Positions 8,548-17,110 of a stretch of 64,000 nt of DNA are shown here, one piece after another (the stretch's first letter is position 1; every line of letters begins with the position of its first letter). The notes beneath the pieces were generated by a model. That model did no database searches. It was not told the DNA's origin and saw only the letters and a list, made by a program, of their open reading frames with translations. The stretch covers positions 62,001-126,000 of the forward strand of contig NZ_JAOWLC010000004.1 of the NCBI RefSeq assembly GCF_025751535.1. The letters run 5' to 3'. The position numbers were made by a program, and so were the translations under genes. The DNA is from Lentibacter sp. XHP0401. GTDB lineage: Bacteria; Pseudomonadota; Alphaproteobacteria; Rhodobacterales; Rhodobacteraceae.

Positions 8548-9275
8548 TCGCTGATTGTCAGCGTTACGCGATCACCTGCAAACCATGTGCGGCCATATTC
8601 AACGGGTGTTCCGTCGAGATCAACGTTAACACCCGTTGAGCGCAAGAGCGGATCACTTTCGCGTACATGAAGGTGCAACGCTTGCGAGGCATCGGCCAAC
8701 ACGGCGGTAAGGCGGGTGCTGGCGCGGGTGTAATCATCGATGCCGACAGCTTTCAGCGCTTGGGTCACACTCCCACTCTCGGCAAGTGCGGCATCAATGC
8801 CTTTAAGGCGGCTCAGGGGGAAAAGACTTTCAAAGAGGGCGATGGGAACGCCATCAGCTTGTGATAAGCCGAAGTAGAGACAAATTGGCTCACCTGCTGC
8901 GATGTCGAGCGCTTGTGCTTCACCTTTGGTAGCGGCGCGTTGTTCTATTTGGAGCACCTTTCTGTCGGGGCGTCGCCCTGCTGCGCGCAAGTTTTCGTGG
9001 AATCTGACTCGCTTGCCGATGGGGTAGTCGGTTGGTGTCGCGGTAATAAAAGCGCCAGCGCCGCGCCGTGTGCGCACCAAGCCTTCTTCGACAAGATGCG
9101 ATAGCGCATGGCGCACTGTGTGGCGGTTTACGCCGAAACGGTCAGCCAGTTGGGCTTCGGTTGGCAGCTTGTCACCTGACGTGTAGCGGCCCTCGGAAAT
9201 ATCGTTTCGCAAGGTTGTCGCGATGGCTTGCCAGACGGGGGTGCGGCGTCTGTTGGCGGGTGGCGTGTTACGCAA
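8544..9275 (-). CDS. phnF: Phosphonate-responsive GntR-family repressor PhnF
   Basis: Regulator of 243 residues. A GntR winged helix occupies residues ~10-80 ([20 protein letters not shown]), followed by a UTRA effector domain (~95-235). The start codon is TTG with GAGGAG about 11 nt upstream; no better start is in frame. It lies between, and opposite to, the phn transport genes and phnGHIJKLN, and it is divergent from phnG with an 81-bp gap. Both stops coincide at CTAG with the preceding transferase gene. In other bacteria PhnF represses phn genes; the same is inferred here. Confidence 0.92.
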   Translation of the reverse strand: MRNTPPANRRRTPVWQAIATTLRNDISEGRYTSGDKLPTEAQLADRFGVNRHTVRHALSHLVEEGLVRTRRGAGAFITATPTDYPIGKRVRFHENLRAAGRRPDRKVLQIEQRAATKGEAQALDIAAGEPICLYFGLSQADGVPIALFESLFPLSRLKGIDAALAESGSVTQALKAVGIDDYTRASTRLTAVLADASQALHLHVRESDPLLRSTGVNVDLDGTPVEYGRTWFAGDRVTLTISD

Positions 9276-9317
9276 TCTTCACAAATCTCCTCTGTCACAC
9301 ATCGGGTGATATGCTAA

Positions 9318-9335
9318 TATGAGTCTAGTTGTATA
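9318..9335. promoter_or_regulatory. Candidate PhnF operator between phnF and phnG
   Basis: The segment TATGAGTCTAGTTGTATA is an imperfect 18-bp palindrome centred on CTAG, with outer TAT/ATA arms matching and four inner positions not matching. GntR/PhnF operators are short palindromes, and this one sits in the divergent promoter region just upstream of phnG. The symmetry is only partial, so the call is tentative. Confidence 0.4.
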
Positions 9336-9356
9336 GTAATGGGCAGAGTTGTCGAT

Positions 9357-9812
9357 ATGAAAACTGCGACAGACGACACAAAAGAACGCAAAGCATGGAT
9401 GAGCCTCATGGCAAAAGCACCGGAGCGGCGGATTCCGGAGCTGTTGGATGGGGCTATCACCCGTCCTCACTTTAACTGGCTGCGGGTTCCCGAAGTGGGC
9501 AGCGTTATGGTGCGGGGCCGCTCAGGTGGCAAGGGCGCGCCGTTTAATCTTGGCGAGATGACAGTGACACGTTGCGCGCTTCGCCTTGAGACCGGTGAGG
9601 TTGGCCATGCGTATGTCCAGGGCCGCAGCAAGGCCGATGCTGAAGCGGCTGCGCTGGTGGATGCGTTAATGCAGACGGATTTCAGAGAGAAGCTTCGGGG
9701 GCAGGTGCTTGCGCCGCTTGAGGCCGAGCAGTCTGAAGCGCGGAAGGTGCGCGCCGAAAAGGCAGCAGCGACGAAAGTAGATTTCTTTACGATGGTTAGA
9801 GGGGAAGATTGA
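9357..9812 (+). CDS. phnG: Phosphonate C-P lyase system protein PhnG
   Basis: Subunit of the C-P lyase core complex (PhnGHIJ), 151 residues from the ATG at 9357; an in-frame ATG at 9339 would add six residues, and neither has a clear ribosome site. Family features include RKAWMSLMAKAP near the N-terminus and LGEMTVTRCALRL in the middle. With PhnH and PhnI it helps attach the phosphonate to the ribose C1 of a purine nucleotide. Its stop overlaps the phnH start by one base (TGATG), so the two are translationally coupled. Confidence 0.93.
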   Translation: MKTATDDTKERKAWMSLMAKAPERRIPELLDGAITRPHFNWLRVPEVGSVMVRGRSGGKGAPFNLGEMTVTRCALRLETGEVGHAYVQGRSKADAEAAALVDALMQTDFREKLRGQVLAPLEAEQSEARKVRAEKAAATKVDFFTMVRGED

Positions 9813-10375
9813 TGCGGGTTCAAACGCTTGAAGGCGGGTTTTCGGAGCCGGCAATGCAGGCTGCACAAGCCTTTCGTGCCGTAATGGATGCGATGGCGCG
9901 GCCCGGTTCTTTCCAAACGCTTAACGGGGCCACGCCACCTGCGCCGCTTTCGGCTGCTGCGGGGACTGTTGTGTTGACATTATGTGACACGGATACGCCC
10001 CTTTATCTGGCTGGTGCGCTTGATTGTGCCGAAGTGCGCGCGTGGATTTCGTTTCATACCGGTGCACCATTTGTTGCGGCGGCGGATTGCATGTTTGCCT
10101 TGGGTGGCTGGGCCGATCTTATGCCGCTGTCGGCCTATCCGACCGGCACCTCTGAATACCCTGACCGCTCAGCGACACTGATCGTGGAGATGGGCACCTT
10201 GAGTGGTGAGGGCCACAGCCTGCGCGGACCGGGTATTCGCGACACGGCGCATTTGTCTTTGCCTGAGCTCGAAGCCTTTCAGGTAAACCATTTACAGTTT
10301 CCTTTGGGGCTCGATTTTATTTTCGCCAGTGGCGAGAGTATCGCAGCCTTGCCGCGCTCGACGGAGGTTTTCTAG
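9812..10375 (+). CDS. phnH: Phosphonate C-P lyase system protein PhnH
   Basis: Core-complex subunit of 187 residues. The family's N-terminal GFSEPAMQAAQAFRAVMDAM and the later LRGPGIRDTAHLSLP are readily seen. In E. coli PhnH dimerises and joins PhnG, I and J to form the hexameric-type core needed for the nucleosidase and lyase steps. ATG at 9812 is chosen over the adjacent TTG because it forms the tight TGATG junction with phnG. phnI starts 1 bp after its stop. Confidence 0.94.
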   Translation: MRVQTLEGGFSEPAMQAAQAFRAVMDAMARPGSFQTLNGATPPAPLSAAAGTVVLTLCDTDTPLYLAGALDCAEVRAWISFHTGAPFVAAADCMFALGGWADLMPLSAYPTGTSEYPDRSATLIVEMGTLSGEGHSLRGPGIRDTAHLSLPELEAFQVNHLQFPLGLDFIFASGESIAALPRSTEVF

Positions 10376-10376
10376 C

Positions 10377-11465
10377 ATGTATGTTGCAGTCAAAGGTGGC
10401 GAGCGCGCCATTGAAAACGCCCATGCGTGGTTGGCGGAAGAACGGCGTGGAGATAGGTCTGTTGTCGAGCTTTCCGTGGCGCAAATCCGTGAGCAACTGA
10501 GCCTTGCGGTGAACCGTGTGATGGCGGAGGGCTCTCTTTATGACCCTGACCTTGCGGCGCTGGCGGTCAAGCAGTCGCGTGGCGATCTGATTGAAGCGAT
10601 CTTCTTGATCCGGGCCTACCGCACCACGTTGCCACGCCTTGGCGCATCTTGCGCAGTTGCGACCGAGGCTATGGCTTGTGACAGGCGTATTAGTGCCACA
10701 TTCAAAGATGTGCCAGGTGGGCAAATCCTGGGGCCAACATTTGACTACACCCACCGCTTACTTGATTTCAAACTGGCGGCCGAGGGTGAAACGGTATCTG
10801 CGCCAACGCGCGAAGCCGAGCCTGCAAAGGTTCCGCATGTTACGGGGTTTCTCAATCGCGAGGGGCTCATAGAAGAAGCACCGCACGATGATACTCCGCC
10901 GCCGGACCTTACGCGCGAACCGCTTGAAATGCCTGCGGAGCGCAGTCTTCGATTGCAAGCGCTGACCCGCGCAGATGAAGGTTTCACGCTTGGCTTGGCT
11001 TATTCCACGCAGCGGGGTTACGGACGCAACCATGCGTTTGTGGGCGAGTTGCGGATTGGAACTGTGGCCGTAGAAATGGATATTCCAGAGTTGGGATTTG
11101 CGGTTGAGATCGGCGAGATCATCCTGACGGAATGTGAGACCGTCAACCAGTTCACGGGTTCCAAGACCGAGCCGCCTCAGTTTACCCGCGGCTATGGGCT
11201 TGTCTTCGGGCAGACTGAACGGAAGGCGATTTCGATGGCGCTGGTGGACCGCGCGCTGCGTTGGGAAGAACTGGGCGAGGACAATGTGGGCGCGCCCGCG
11301 CAGGACGCGGAGTTTGTCCTTTATCACGCGGACAACATTCAAGCGACGGGCTTTCTGGAGCACATCAAACTGCCCCATTACGTTGATTTTCAATCGGAGT
11401 TGGAACTGGTGCGCAAGCTGCGCCGGGATGCCGGGGCAGAGCAGATTCAGGAGGCGGCAGAATGA
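10377..11465 (+). CDS. phnI: Alpha-D-ribose 1-methylphosphonate 5-triphosphate synthase subunit PhnI
   Basis: Nucleosidase subunit of the C-P lyase core, 362 residues, matching the usual family length. The N-terminus MYVAVKGGERAIENAHAWL is diagnostic and fixes the ATG at 10377; a longer in-frame extension would run back into phnH. PhnI with G and H replaces the purine of ATP or GTP by the phosphonate, giving the ribose-phosphonate triphosphate. The stretch GYGRNHAFVGELRIG and the C-terminal GFLEHIKLPHYVDFQ are further family signatures. It overlaps phnJ by 4 bp (ATGA). Confidence 0.95.
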   Translation: MYVAVKGGERAIENAHAWLAEERRGDRSVVELSVAQIREQLSLAVNRVMAEGSLYDPDLAALAVKQSRGDLIEAIFLIRAYRTTLPRLGASCAVATEAMACDRRISATFKDVPGGQILGPTFDYTHRLLDFKLAAEGETVSAPTREAEPAKVPHVTGFLNREGLIEEAPHDDTPPPDLTREPLEMPAERSLRLQALTRADEGFTLGLAYSTQRGYGRNHAFVGELRIGTVAVEMDIPELGFAVEIGEIILTECETVNQFTGSKTEPPQFTRGYGLVFGQTERKAISMALVDRALRWEELGEDNVGAPAQDAEFVLYHADNIQATGFLEHIKLPHYVDFQSELELVRKLRRDAGAEQIQEAAE

Positions 11466-12319
11466 CCGACCAAGCCTATAACTTTGCTTATCTTGACGAG
11501 CAAACCAAACGGATGATCCGCCGTGCTATCCTTAAGGGGCTTGCCATACCGGGTTATCAGGTGCCGTTTGCGAGCCGTGAAATGCCGATGCCTTATGGTT
11601 GGGGCACGGGCGGCGTGCAGGTATCTGCGGCAGTGCTTTGCCCTGATGATTGCTTCAAAGTGATCGACCAAGGCGCGGACGACACAACCAACGCTGTTTC
11701 GATCCGCAGTTTTTTTGAGCGCACCGCTGGAATAAAGACCACTACGAGCACCAAGGCGGCAACGGTTATTCAGACCCGCCATCGTGTGCCGGAGATGCCT
11801 CTGAGTGAAGGGCAGATACTGGTTTATCAAGTGCCTATCCCCGAGCCGCTGCGCTTTTTGGAGCCGCGTGAAAGCGAGACACGCAAGATGCATAGCCTTG
11901 AGGAATACGGGTTGATGCATGTGAAGCTCTACGAGGATATCGCGCGGCATGGCCATATTGCCACCTCCTATGCCTATCCCGTCAAGGTCGAAGGGCGCTA
12001 TGTGATGGACCCGTCGCCGATCCCGAAATTTGACAACCCGAAACTGTCAGACAGCGCGGCGATCCAGCTGTTTGGCGCGGGCCGCGAGCAACGCATTTAT
12101 GCGCTGCCGCCTTACAGCCGCGTTGTCAGTCTCGATTTTGAAGATCACCCATTTGAGGCGTCAAAGGCCGACCACTCTTGTGGGCTTTGCGCGGCGGAGG
12201 ACAGCTATCTGGACGAGGTGATTGTCGATGATGTGGGCGGGCGGATGTTTGTTTGCTCTGACACGGATTTTTGTGAGGCGCGCCGCGCGGCGGGACATAA
12301 AGGGAAGGATGCAGCATGA
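11462..12319 (+). CDS. phnJ: C-P lyase PhnJ (radical SAM alpha-D-ribose 1-methylphosphonate 5-phosphate lyase)
   Basis: The catalytic C-P lyase, 285 residues. Four cysteines at about 240, 243, 265 and 271 have the spacing C-x2-C-x21-C-x5-C, identical to E. coli PhnJ, where the first three bind the 4Fe-4S cluster and the fourth forms the thiyl radical. The N-terminal FAYLDEQTKRMIRRAILKGL and PMPYGWGTGG are conserved. It cleaves the C-P bond, releasing the alkane and a ribose 1,2-cyclic phosphate. All key residues are intact, so activity is expected. The ends overlap phnI and phnK by 4 bp each. Confidence 0.96.
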   Translation: MTDQAYNFAYLDEQTKRMIRRAILKGLAIPGYQVPFASREMPMPYGWGTGGVQVSAAVLCPDDCFKVIDQGADDTTNAVSIRSFFERTAGIKTTTSTKAATVIQTRHRVPEMPLSEGQILVYQVPIPEPLRFLEPRESETRKMHSLEEYGLMHVKLYEDIARHGHIATSYAYPVKVEGRYVMDPSPIPKFDNPKLSDSAAIQLFGAGREQRIYALPPYSRVVSLDFEDHPFEASKADHSCGLCAAEDSYLDEVIVDDVGGRMFVCSDTDFCEARRAAGHKGKDAA

Positions 12320-13092
12320 TAGATACTCCGTTGCTATCGGTGCGCGGCGTGAGCCGCCACTATGGAGCGCATATCGGGTGTTCCGATGTTTCGTTTGATC
12401 TTTACCCTGGCGAGGTTATGGGGATTGTGGGTGAGAGCGGGTCTGGAAAGTCGACTTTGCTCAACTGTATGTCGGGGCATCTGGCCCCAGATGCGGGTGA
12501 GGTTGTGTTTGATACTCGCGCGGATGGGCCGCGTGACACTGTGACGATGAGTGAGCCCGAGCGCCGCATGCTGAGTCGTACGGAGTGGGCGTTTGTGCAT
12601 CAACACGCGCGTGACGGGCTGCGTATGGGTGTGAGTGCTGGTGGCAATGTAGGCGAGCGGCTGATGGCCGTGGGTGCGCGTAACTATGGCGACATTCGTG
12701 ACAAGGCCACAGACTGGCTCGGACGTGTCGAAATAAGCGAAAGCCGGATTGATGACCGCCCCGGTACATTCTCTGGGGGGATGCAGCAGCGTCTGCAAAT
12801 TGCGCGCAATCTGGTGACGGGCCCACGCCTCGTTTTCATGGACGAGCCGACGGGCGGCCTTGATGTGAGCGTGCAAGCACGCCTGCTGGATCTGGTGCGC
12901 GGGTTGGTGCGCGACATGGGGTTGTCGGCGATTATCGTGACGCATGACCTTGCCGTGGTGCGCCTTTTGGCAGACCGGCTGATGGTGATGAAATCGGGGC
13001 ATGTGGTGGAGCAGGGGCTGACAGACAGGGTGCTGGATGACCCGCAACATGGTTACACACAGCTGCTTGTCAGCTCGGTTTTGCAGGTGTGA
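12316..13092 (+). CDS. phnK: Phosphonate C-P lyase system ATP-binding protein PhnK
   Basis: ABC-type ATPase of 258 residues that docks on PhnJ rather than on a membrane permease. Walker A is GESGSGKST near residue 40, the signature FSGGMQQRLQIARNL near 155, and Walker B LVFMDEPTGGLDVS. The length and the oligopeptide-type ATPase resemblance are normal for PhnK. It overlaps phnJ by 4 bp and is 9 bp before phnL. In E. coli a PhnK dimer binds the core complex and ATP turnover is needed for phosphonate breakdown. Confidence 0.93.
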   Translation: MIDTPLLSVRGVSRHYGAHIGCSDVSFDLYPGEVMGIVGESGSGKSTLLNCMSGHLAPDAGEVVFDTRADGPRDTVTMSEPERRMLSRTEWAFVHQHARDGLRMGVSAGGNVGERLMAVGARNYGDIRDKATDWLGRVEISESRIDDRPGTFSGGMQQRLQIARNLVTGPRLVFMDEPTGGLDVSVQARLLDLVRGLVRDMGLSAIIVTHDLAVVRLLADRLMVMKSGHVVEQGLTDRVLDDPQHGYTQLLVSSVLQV

Positions 13093-13101
13093 GGGAAAAA
13101 C

Positions 13102-13785
13102 ATGATTGAATTGCGAGACGTTTCAAAGACTTTCACACTGCACAATCAGGGGGGGGCTGTCATCGAGGTTCTGGCGGGGGTGAACCTGTCGGTCAAAGCT
13201 GGTGAATGCGTGGCGCTGACGGGGTCTTCAGGGGCCGGTAAATCGACACTTATGCGGATGATTTACGGAAATTACATGGCGCAAGCGGGGGCGATTTCGA
13301 TTGGCGAAATCGATCTGGTGAAAGCCGAACCCCGCGAAATTATTCGTATCCGCCGCGAGGTTTTGGGTTATGTCAGCCAGTTTCTGCGGGTCGTGCCGCG
13401 CGTGCCGGCACTTGAAGTTGTTGCTGAGCCGCTGCGCTCTGTCGGCGTTGAGGCAGCCGTGGCCGAGGCCCGTGCACAGGAACTGCTGAGGCAGCTTAAC
13501 ATTCCGAAAAGCTTGTGGTCACTTTCGCCCACGACATTTTCGGGTGGTGAGCAGCAGCGCGTGAACATTGCGCGCGGGTTTTCTCACCCTTATCCTGCGA
13601 TGTTACTGGATGAGCCAACAGCCAGCCTTGATGCGGCCAACCGTGAAGTTGTGCTGACGCTGATTGAAGAGGCCAAGGCGCGCGGTGCGGCGATTGTCGG
13701 GATTTTCCATGATGAAGCAGCGCGTACCCGGGTGTGCGACCGAGAGATTGATGTAACTGGCTTTTCGCCAGCCTGCGTCACATGA
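13102..13785 (+). CDS. phnL: Phosphonate C-P lyase system ATP-binding protein PhnL
   Basis: Second ABC-type ATPase of the lyase, 227 residues. Walker A GSSGAGKST near residue 40, signature FSGGEQQRVNIARGF near 150, Walker B MLLDEPTASLD. The N-terminus (MIELRDVSKTFTLHNQGG) with the HNQGG insertion is typical of PhnL. It is thought to bind the PhnK-bound core complex. It overlaps phnN by 4 bp, so the operon continues without a break. Confidence 0.93.
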   Translation: MIELRDVSKTFTLHNQGGAVIEVLAGVNLSVKAGECVALTGSSGAGKSTLMRMIYGNYMAQAGAISIGEIDLVKAEPREIIRIRREVLGYVSQFLRVVPRVPALEVVAEPLRSVGVEAAVAEARAQELLRQLNIPKSLWSLSPTTFSGGEQQRVNIARGFSHPYPAMLLDEPTASLDAANREVVLTLIEEAKARGAAIVGIFHDEAARTRVCDREIDVTGFSPACVT

Positions 13786-14327
13786 GTGCTGGCTGTCTCG
13801 TCGCGGTTGTCGGGCCGTCGGGTGTTGGCAAAGACAGTATTATGGCTGGGGTCGTGGCTGAAGCGTCCCATATCCAACTGGTGCGCCGAGCGATTACCCG
13901 CGCGCCTGAGTTGGGTGGCGAACAGTATGACGCCATGACGCCAGAAGCGTTCAAAGATGCTGCAAGCGAGGGCGCATTTTGTTTGCATTGGGGCGCGCAT
14001 GAGTTGCTTTATGGCATTCCGATGCAGACGCTGAAGGACGTACAGAGCGGAGCTGTCTGTATTGCAAACCTGTCTCGCGGGGCATTGCAGGAAGCGTCAC
14101 GGGTCTTTCCGAAGTTGTCGGTGTTGAACATTACAGCCAGTCCCGCTGCTTTGGCAGAGCGTTTGAAAACACGTGGGCGTGAAGACATAAACGATATCGA
14201 GAAAAGACTGGCAAGCGCGAAAAAGCCGCTGCCAGAGGGGCTTGATGTCATCGAAATACGCAATGACGGGGTTCTTGAGGATGCTGTTGGCAAGGCCTTG
14301 TCGGCTGTTCAGCTTGTGGGTGGGTAA
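13782..14327 (+). CDS. phnN: Ribose 1,5-bisphosphokinase PhnN
   Basis: Guanylate-kinase-like phosphotransferase of 181 residues. The P-loop GPSGVGKDS lies near residue 15, and RAITR plus the central HWGAHELLYGIP segment match the family. It converts ribose 1,5-bisphosphate to PRPP, closing the sugar branch of the C-P lyase pathway. The second gene needed for that branch, the cyclic phosphodiesterase PhnP, is not seen in this window. It ends the tightly overlapped phnG-N run; phnM follows after 88 bp. Confidence 0.92.
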   Translation: MSAGCLVAVVGPSGVGKDSIMAGVVAEASHIQLVRRAITRAPELGGEQYDAMTPEAFKDAASEGAFCLHWGAHELLYGIPMQTLKDVQSGAVCIANLSRGALQEASRVFPKLSVLNITASPAALAERLKTRGREDINDIEKRLASAKKPLPEGLDVIEIRNDGVLEDAVGKALSAVQLVGG

Positions 14328-14349
14328 TATGGAAAAGCATGTTGCATGA

Positions 14350-14367
14350 CTGTCATCAAACTCTGGC
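14350..14367 (+). promoter_or_regulatory. Possible Pho box upstream of phnM
   Basis: A perfect PhoB half-site CTGTCAT at 14350-14356 is followed, 11 bp on, by CTCTGGC, which matches only about half of the consensus. An AT-rich stretch (GTTTTTAAAC) suitable as a -10 region follows about 8 bp later. It could give phnM its own phosphate-controlled promoter, but the second half-site is weak. Confidence 0.35.
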
Positions 14368-14415
14368 AAACTGGGTTTTTAAACAACCTCTAAGCACCAG
14401 ACGATACCTAAAGAA

Positions 14416-15621
14416 ATGAGTGTTAAAATGAATTCTCCCTTCCGCCCAATTTCCCTGTCAGATGAACACGGCACTTCAATGTCAGATGATGTGTGTATGG
14501 CGAATGCACGTCTGGTTCTGGCAGATCAGGTTCTGATGGGGGCTCTACGTATCGAAAACGGGATCATTGCCGAGATTACCGAAGGTGATGCTGTTCCGAC
14601 GGGTGCCGTTGACTGCAAAGGTGACTTTGTCATGCCTGGACTGGTTGAGTTACACACCGACAATCTTGAGCGTCATATCGAGCCGCGTCCATCGGTTGAT
14701 TGGCCGCACCGAGCCGCAATTCTGGCGCATGACGCCGAGCTGGCCTCGACAGGGATCACCACCGTTTTTGATGCGCTGCGTGTTGGATCAATCCATGATA
14801 GCAAGGCGCGCTATGACGCTTATGCCCGAAACCTTGCCAACGAACTTCTGGAAGTTCGTGCGGCGGGGCATCTGCGGATCAGTCACTTCTTGCACTTGCG
14901 AGCCGAGATATGCTCGGAAACATTGTTGGAAGAGATGGCGGGTTTTGGGCCTGATGACCGCATCGGTATTGTTAGCTTAATGGATCACACGCCGGGGCAG
15001 CGCCAGTTTCGCGACCTCACGGCGCTTAAAACCTATGTCGCAAAAAAACGCGGTATGTCGGATGATGAATTTGATGCCCATGTTGAAAACCTGAAGAACC
15101 TGCAGAGACTTCACGGGATAAAGCATGCTGTTGGCGCGGTCGCTGAAGCAAAACGATATGGTGCGGCTTTGGCGAGCCATGATGATACCACAGCTGATCA
15201 GGTGGCGACTTCTTATAGTGTTGGCGCGGGTTTTGCAGAGTTTCCCACAACGTTTGAAGCTGCTGAAGCCTGTCAGAAGCATGGGATCGCTGTGATGATG
15301 GGGGCACCCAACATTATTCGCGGTGGGTCGCATTCCGGAAACGTTTCGGCGCTAGATCTTGCCAAAGCCGGATTGCTGGATATTGTCTCGTCCGATTATG
15401 TGCCATCGGCCTTATTACTGTCGACTTTTTACTTGTCTGAAGTTTGGAATGATCTGCCACGCGCAGTGGCATGTGCAACGAAAAATCCGGCAATGGCCGC
15501 GGGTTTGACTGATCGGGGGTGTCTTGAGCCAGGTATGCGAGGCGATGTCATCCGTGTTGGCCTTTGTGACAGAACTCCACTGCTGCGTGGTGTGTGGAGT
15601 AAAGGAGCTCGCGTCGGCTGA
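14416..15621 (+). CDS. phnM: RPnTP pyrophosphatase PhnM
   Basis: Amidohydrolase-superfamily enzyme that removes pyrophosphate from alpha-D-ribose 1-methylphosphonate 5-triphosphate, making the lyase substrate. The frame is 401 codons; an ATG at 14479 (MSDDVCMANARL) gives 380 residues, closer to the family, so the first 21 residues may be untranslated. Metal-binding features include MPGLVELHTDNLERH near residue 75, the ASHDDTT segment, and SSDYVPSALLLS near the C-terminus. It is separated from phnN by 88 bp that may hold its own promoter. The gene ends the phn locus. Confidence 0.93.
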   Translation: MSVKMNSPFRPISLSDEHGTSMSDDVCMANARLVLADQVLMGALRIENGIIAEITEGDAVPTGAVDCKGDFVMPGLVELHTDNLERHIEPRPSVDWPHRAAILAHDAELASTGITTVFDALRVGSIHDSKARYDAYARNLANELLEVRAAGHLRISHFLHLRAEICSETLLEEMAGFGPDDRIGIVSLMDHTPGQRQFRDLTALKTYVAKKRGMSDDEFDAHVENLKNLQRLHGIKHAVGAVAEAKRYGAALASHDDTTADQVATSYSVGAGFAEFPTTFEAAEACQKHGIAVMMGAPNIIRGGSHSGNVSALDLAKAGLLDIVSSDYVPSALLLSTFYLSEVWNDLPRAVACATKNPAMAAGLTDRGCLEPGMRGDVIRVGLCDRTPLLRGVWSKGARVG

Positions 15622-15975
15622 ATTTGAAGAAATCGTCACGCTTTTCCCACGGGTTTTGGAAGAGGCTTTCAGGCCAGAACCTGCCCGCACAATCGTGAAA
15701 GAGTTTTTGTAGCAGTCCAAGCTATTGCGGTATCAACTGGCCAGTCATTACAGCTTGGCTCCCGGATCGATTAAGCCATAAAGTCGGTTCTAAATGACAT
15801 CCACTAAATCAGACTTTATTAAAGGTGTTACCGGTTACTCGGGATATACTACGTCCAATTACCTGCGCTTGAAATCAATCAACATATTGTAAAAAAACAG
15901 AAAAAGTGGCTATATAATTTGAGTTTTAACCTCGGAAGCGCCCAGTCTCGGCTCCAGTGGAAGGACCGTTAAGTG
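15622..15975. other. Gene-free region between phnM and the aminotransferase gene
   Basis: No convincing gene in 354 bp. CCAAGCT (15717-15723) and AGCTTGG (15752-15758) are inverted repeats that enclose the perfect 10-bp palindrome ACTGGCCAGT (15736-15745), a branched fold that could end phn transcription. The following ~150 bp are AT-rich; TATAAT at 15913-15918 with TTGTAA at 15888-15893 (19-bp spacer) could be the promoter for the glycan genes. Confidence 0.4.
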
Positions 15976-17109
15976 ATGATAGATAGTTCGCGAAAGGTCG
16001 TTTTCGGGGCACCAATGCTTCCTGATCCGGATCGATTAGCGGCTCTAACAGCAGAAGCGCTGAAAGTGGGATGGTTAACAAATGGTGGCGCTCTGCACTT
16101 GAAGCTCGAGAAGGCGCTGTCAGCGAAAGAGGACAAAAATCGCGTGGCATCCCTTGTTTCATCGGGGACAATGGCTCTGATGTTGGCGCTTGGCCTTGGT
16201 GATTTGCCACAGGGAGCCGAGGTTATCACCACGCCATTAACGTTTGCTGCGACGTCTCAGGCCATTTACTGGTGCGGCTTGAAACCTGTCTTCGCTGACG
16301 TAGATCCAGTGACACTGACTCTTTGCCCGCTGGCCGTTAGGGCAGCTATCACTGCACGAACAGCTGCCATACTACCAGTGCATTTTCTCGGCGTTCCATG
16401 TGATGTGCATGCGATCTCTGAAGTGGCGCAGCAACATGATCTCTGGCTTGTTTATGATGCGGCCCATGCGTTTGGTGTAACCTTTGACGACCGACCTATC
16501 GGGAGCTTTGGAGATGCCTCGGCATTCTCACTCCACGCGACGAAAATCCTGCACACCGGTGAAGGTGGATATATCACGACCTCACGCAATCAGGCTGCGA
16601 ATGTACGACAGATGCGAAATTTCGGCATTAAAGCTGGCCGAGCTGTTGGCAAAGGCCTAAATGGCAAAATGTCGGAATTGAATGCCGCGATGGGTTTGTC
16701 CCTGCTGCCTGATTTACCAGCCGAACTTGCCGCGCGACGCGCACTACGCAAAACCTATAATGGATTGTTTAGAGAAATCTCGGGAATAGAAATTCACGGC
16801 ACCCGACCAGGGGCCAGCGAAAGCTTGGGGTTCTATGCCCTACGCATGCCATCTGCACTGAGAGAGAAATCTTATCATGCCTTGCTGCAAGAACGTATAT
16901 TTGCCCGGGATCACTTTCCTTTGTTATGTGGTCCAGACACATTTTGGCCTGACTCGCCCGTGGTAACGGCCAATGGCAGATCGCCTGTTGCGCCCTGCGT
17001 AGGATCAGAAATCATTTGCCTACCGTTTCACGGCCGGATCACGCAAACAGATGCCACGCAGATCGCAACCATTATCGCGGAAGCGGTGGACAACAGAAGA
17101 AGGGGTTGA
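15976..17109 (+). CDS. DegT/DnrJ/EryC1/StrS-family sugar aminotransferase
   Basis: PLP-dependent aminotransferase of 377 residues acting on a nucleotide-activated keto-sugar. The PLP lysine lies in SLHATKILHTGEGG near residue 190, with the aspartate in LVYDAAHAFG upstream and the N-terminal LVSSGTMALMLAL substrate/cofactor loop near 55. A GTG at 15973 immediately precedes the chosen ATG. The next gene, a NeuD-like acyltransferase, starts 1 bp after the stop; together they suggest synthesis of an acylated amino sugar for a surface glycan. The exact sugar is unknown. Confidence 0.88.
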   Translation: MIDSSRKVVFGAPMLPDPDRLAALTAEALKVGWLTNGGALHLKLEKALSAKEDKNRVASLVSSGTMALMLALGLGDLPQGAEVITTPLTFAATSQAIYWCGLKPVFADVDPVTLTLCPLAVRAAITARTAAILPVHFLGVPCDVHAISEVAQQHDLWLVYDAAHAFGVTFDDRPIGSFGDASAFSLHATKILHTGEGGYITTSRNQAANVRQMRNFGIKAGRAVGKGLNGKMSELNAAMGLSLLPDLPAELAARRALRKTYNGLFREISGIEIHGTRPGASESLGFYALRMPSALREKSYHALLQERIFARDHFPLLCGPDTFWPDSPVVTANGRSPVAPCVGSEIICLPFHGRITQTDATQIATIIAEAVDNRRRG

Positions 17110-17110
17110 G

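Noticed and set aside
9292-9298. CTGTCAC half-site of a Pho box near phnF/phnG
   Set aside because: The segment 11 bp on (CGGGTGA) does not match, and no second repeat was found.
15524-15712. 62-codon frame at the end of phnM
   Set aside because: It is mainly a shifted reading of phnM, lacks a ribosome site and shows no known domain.
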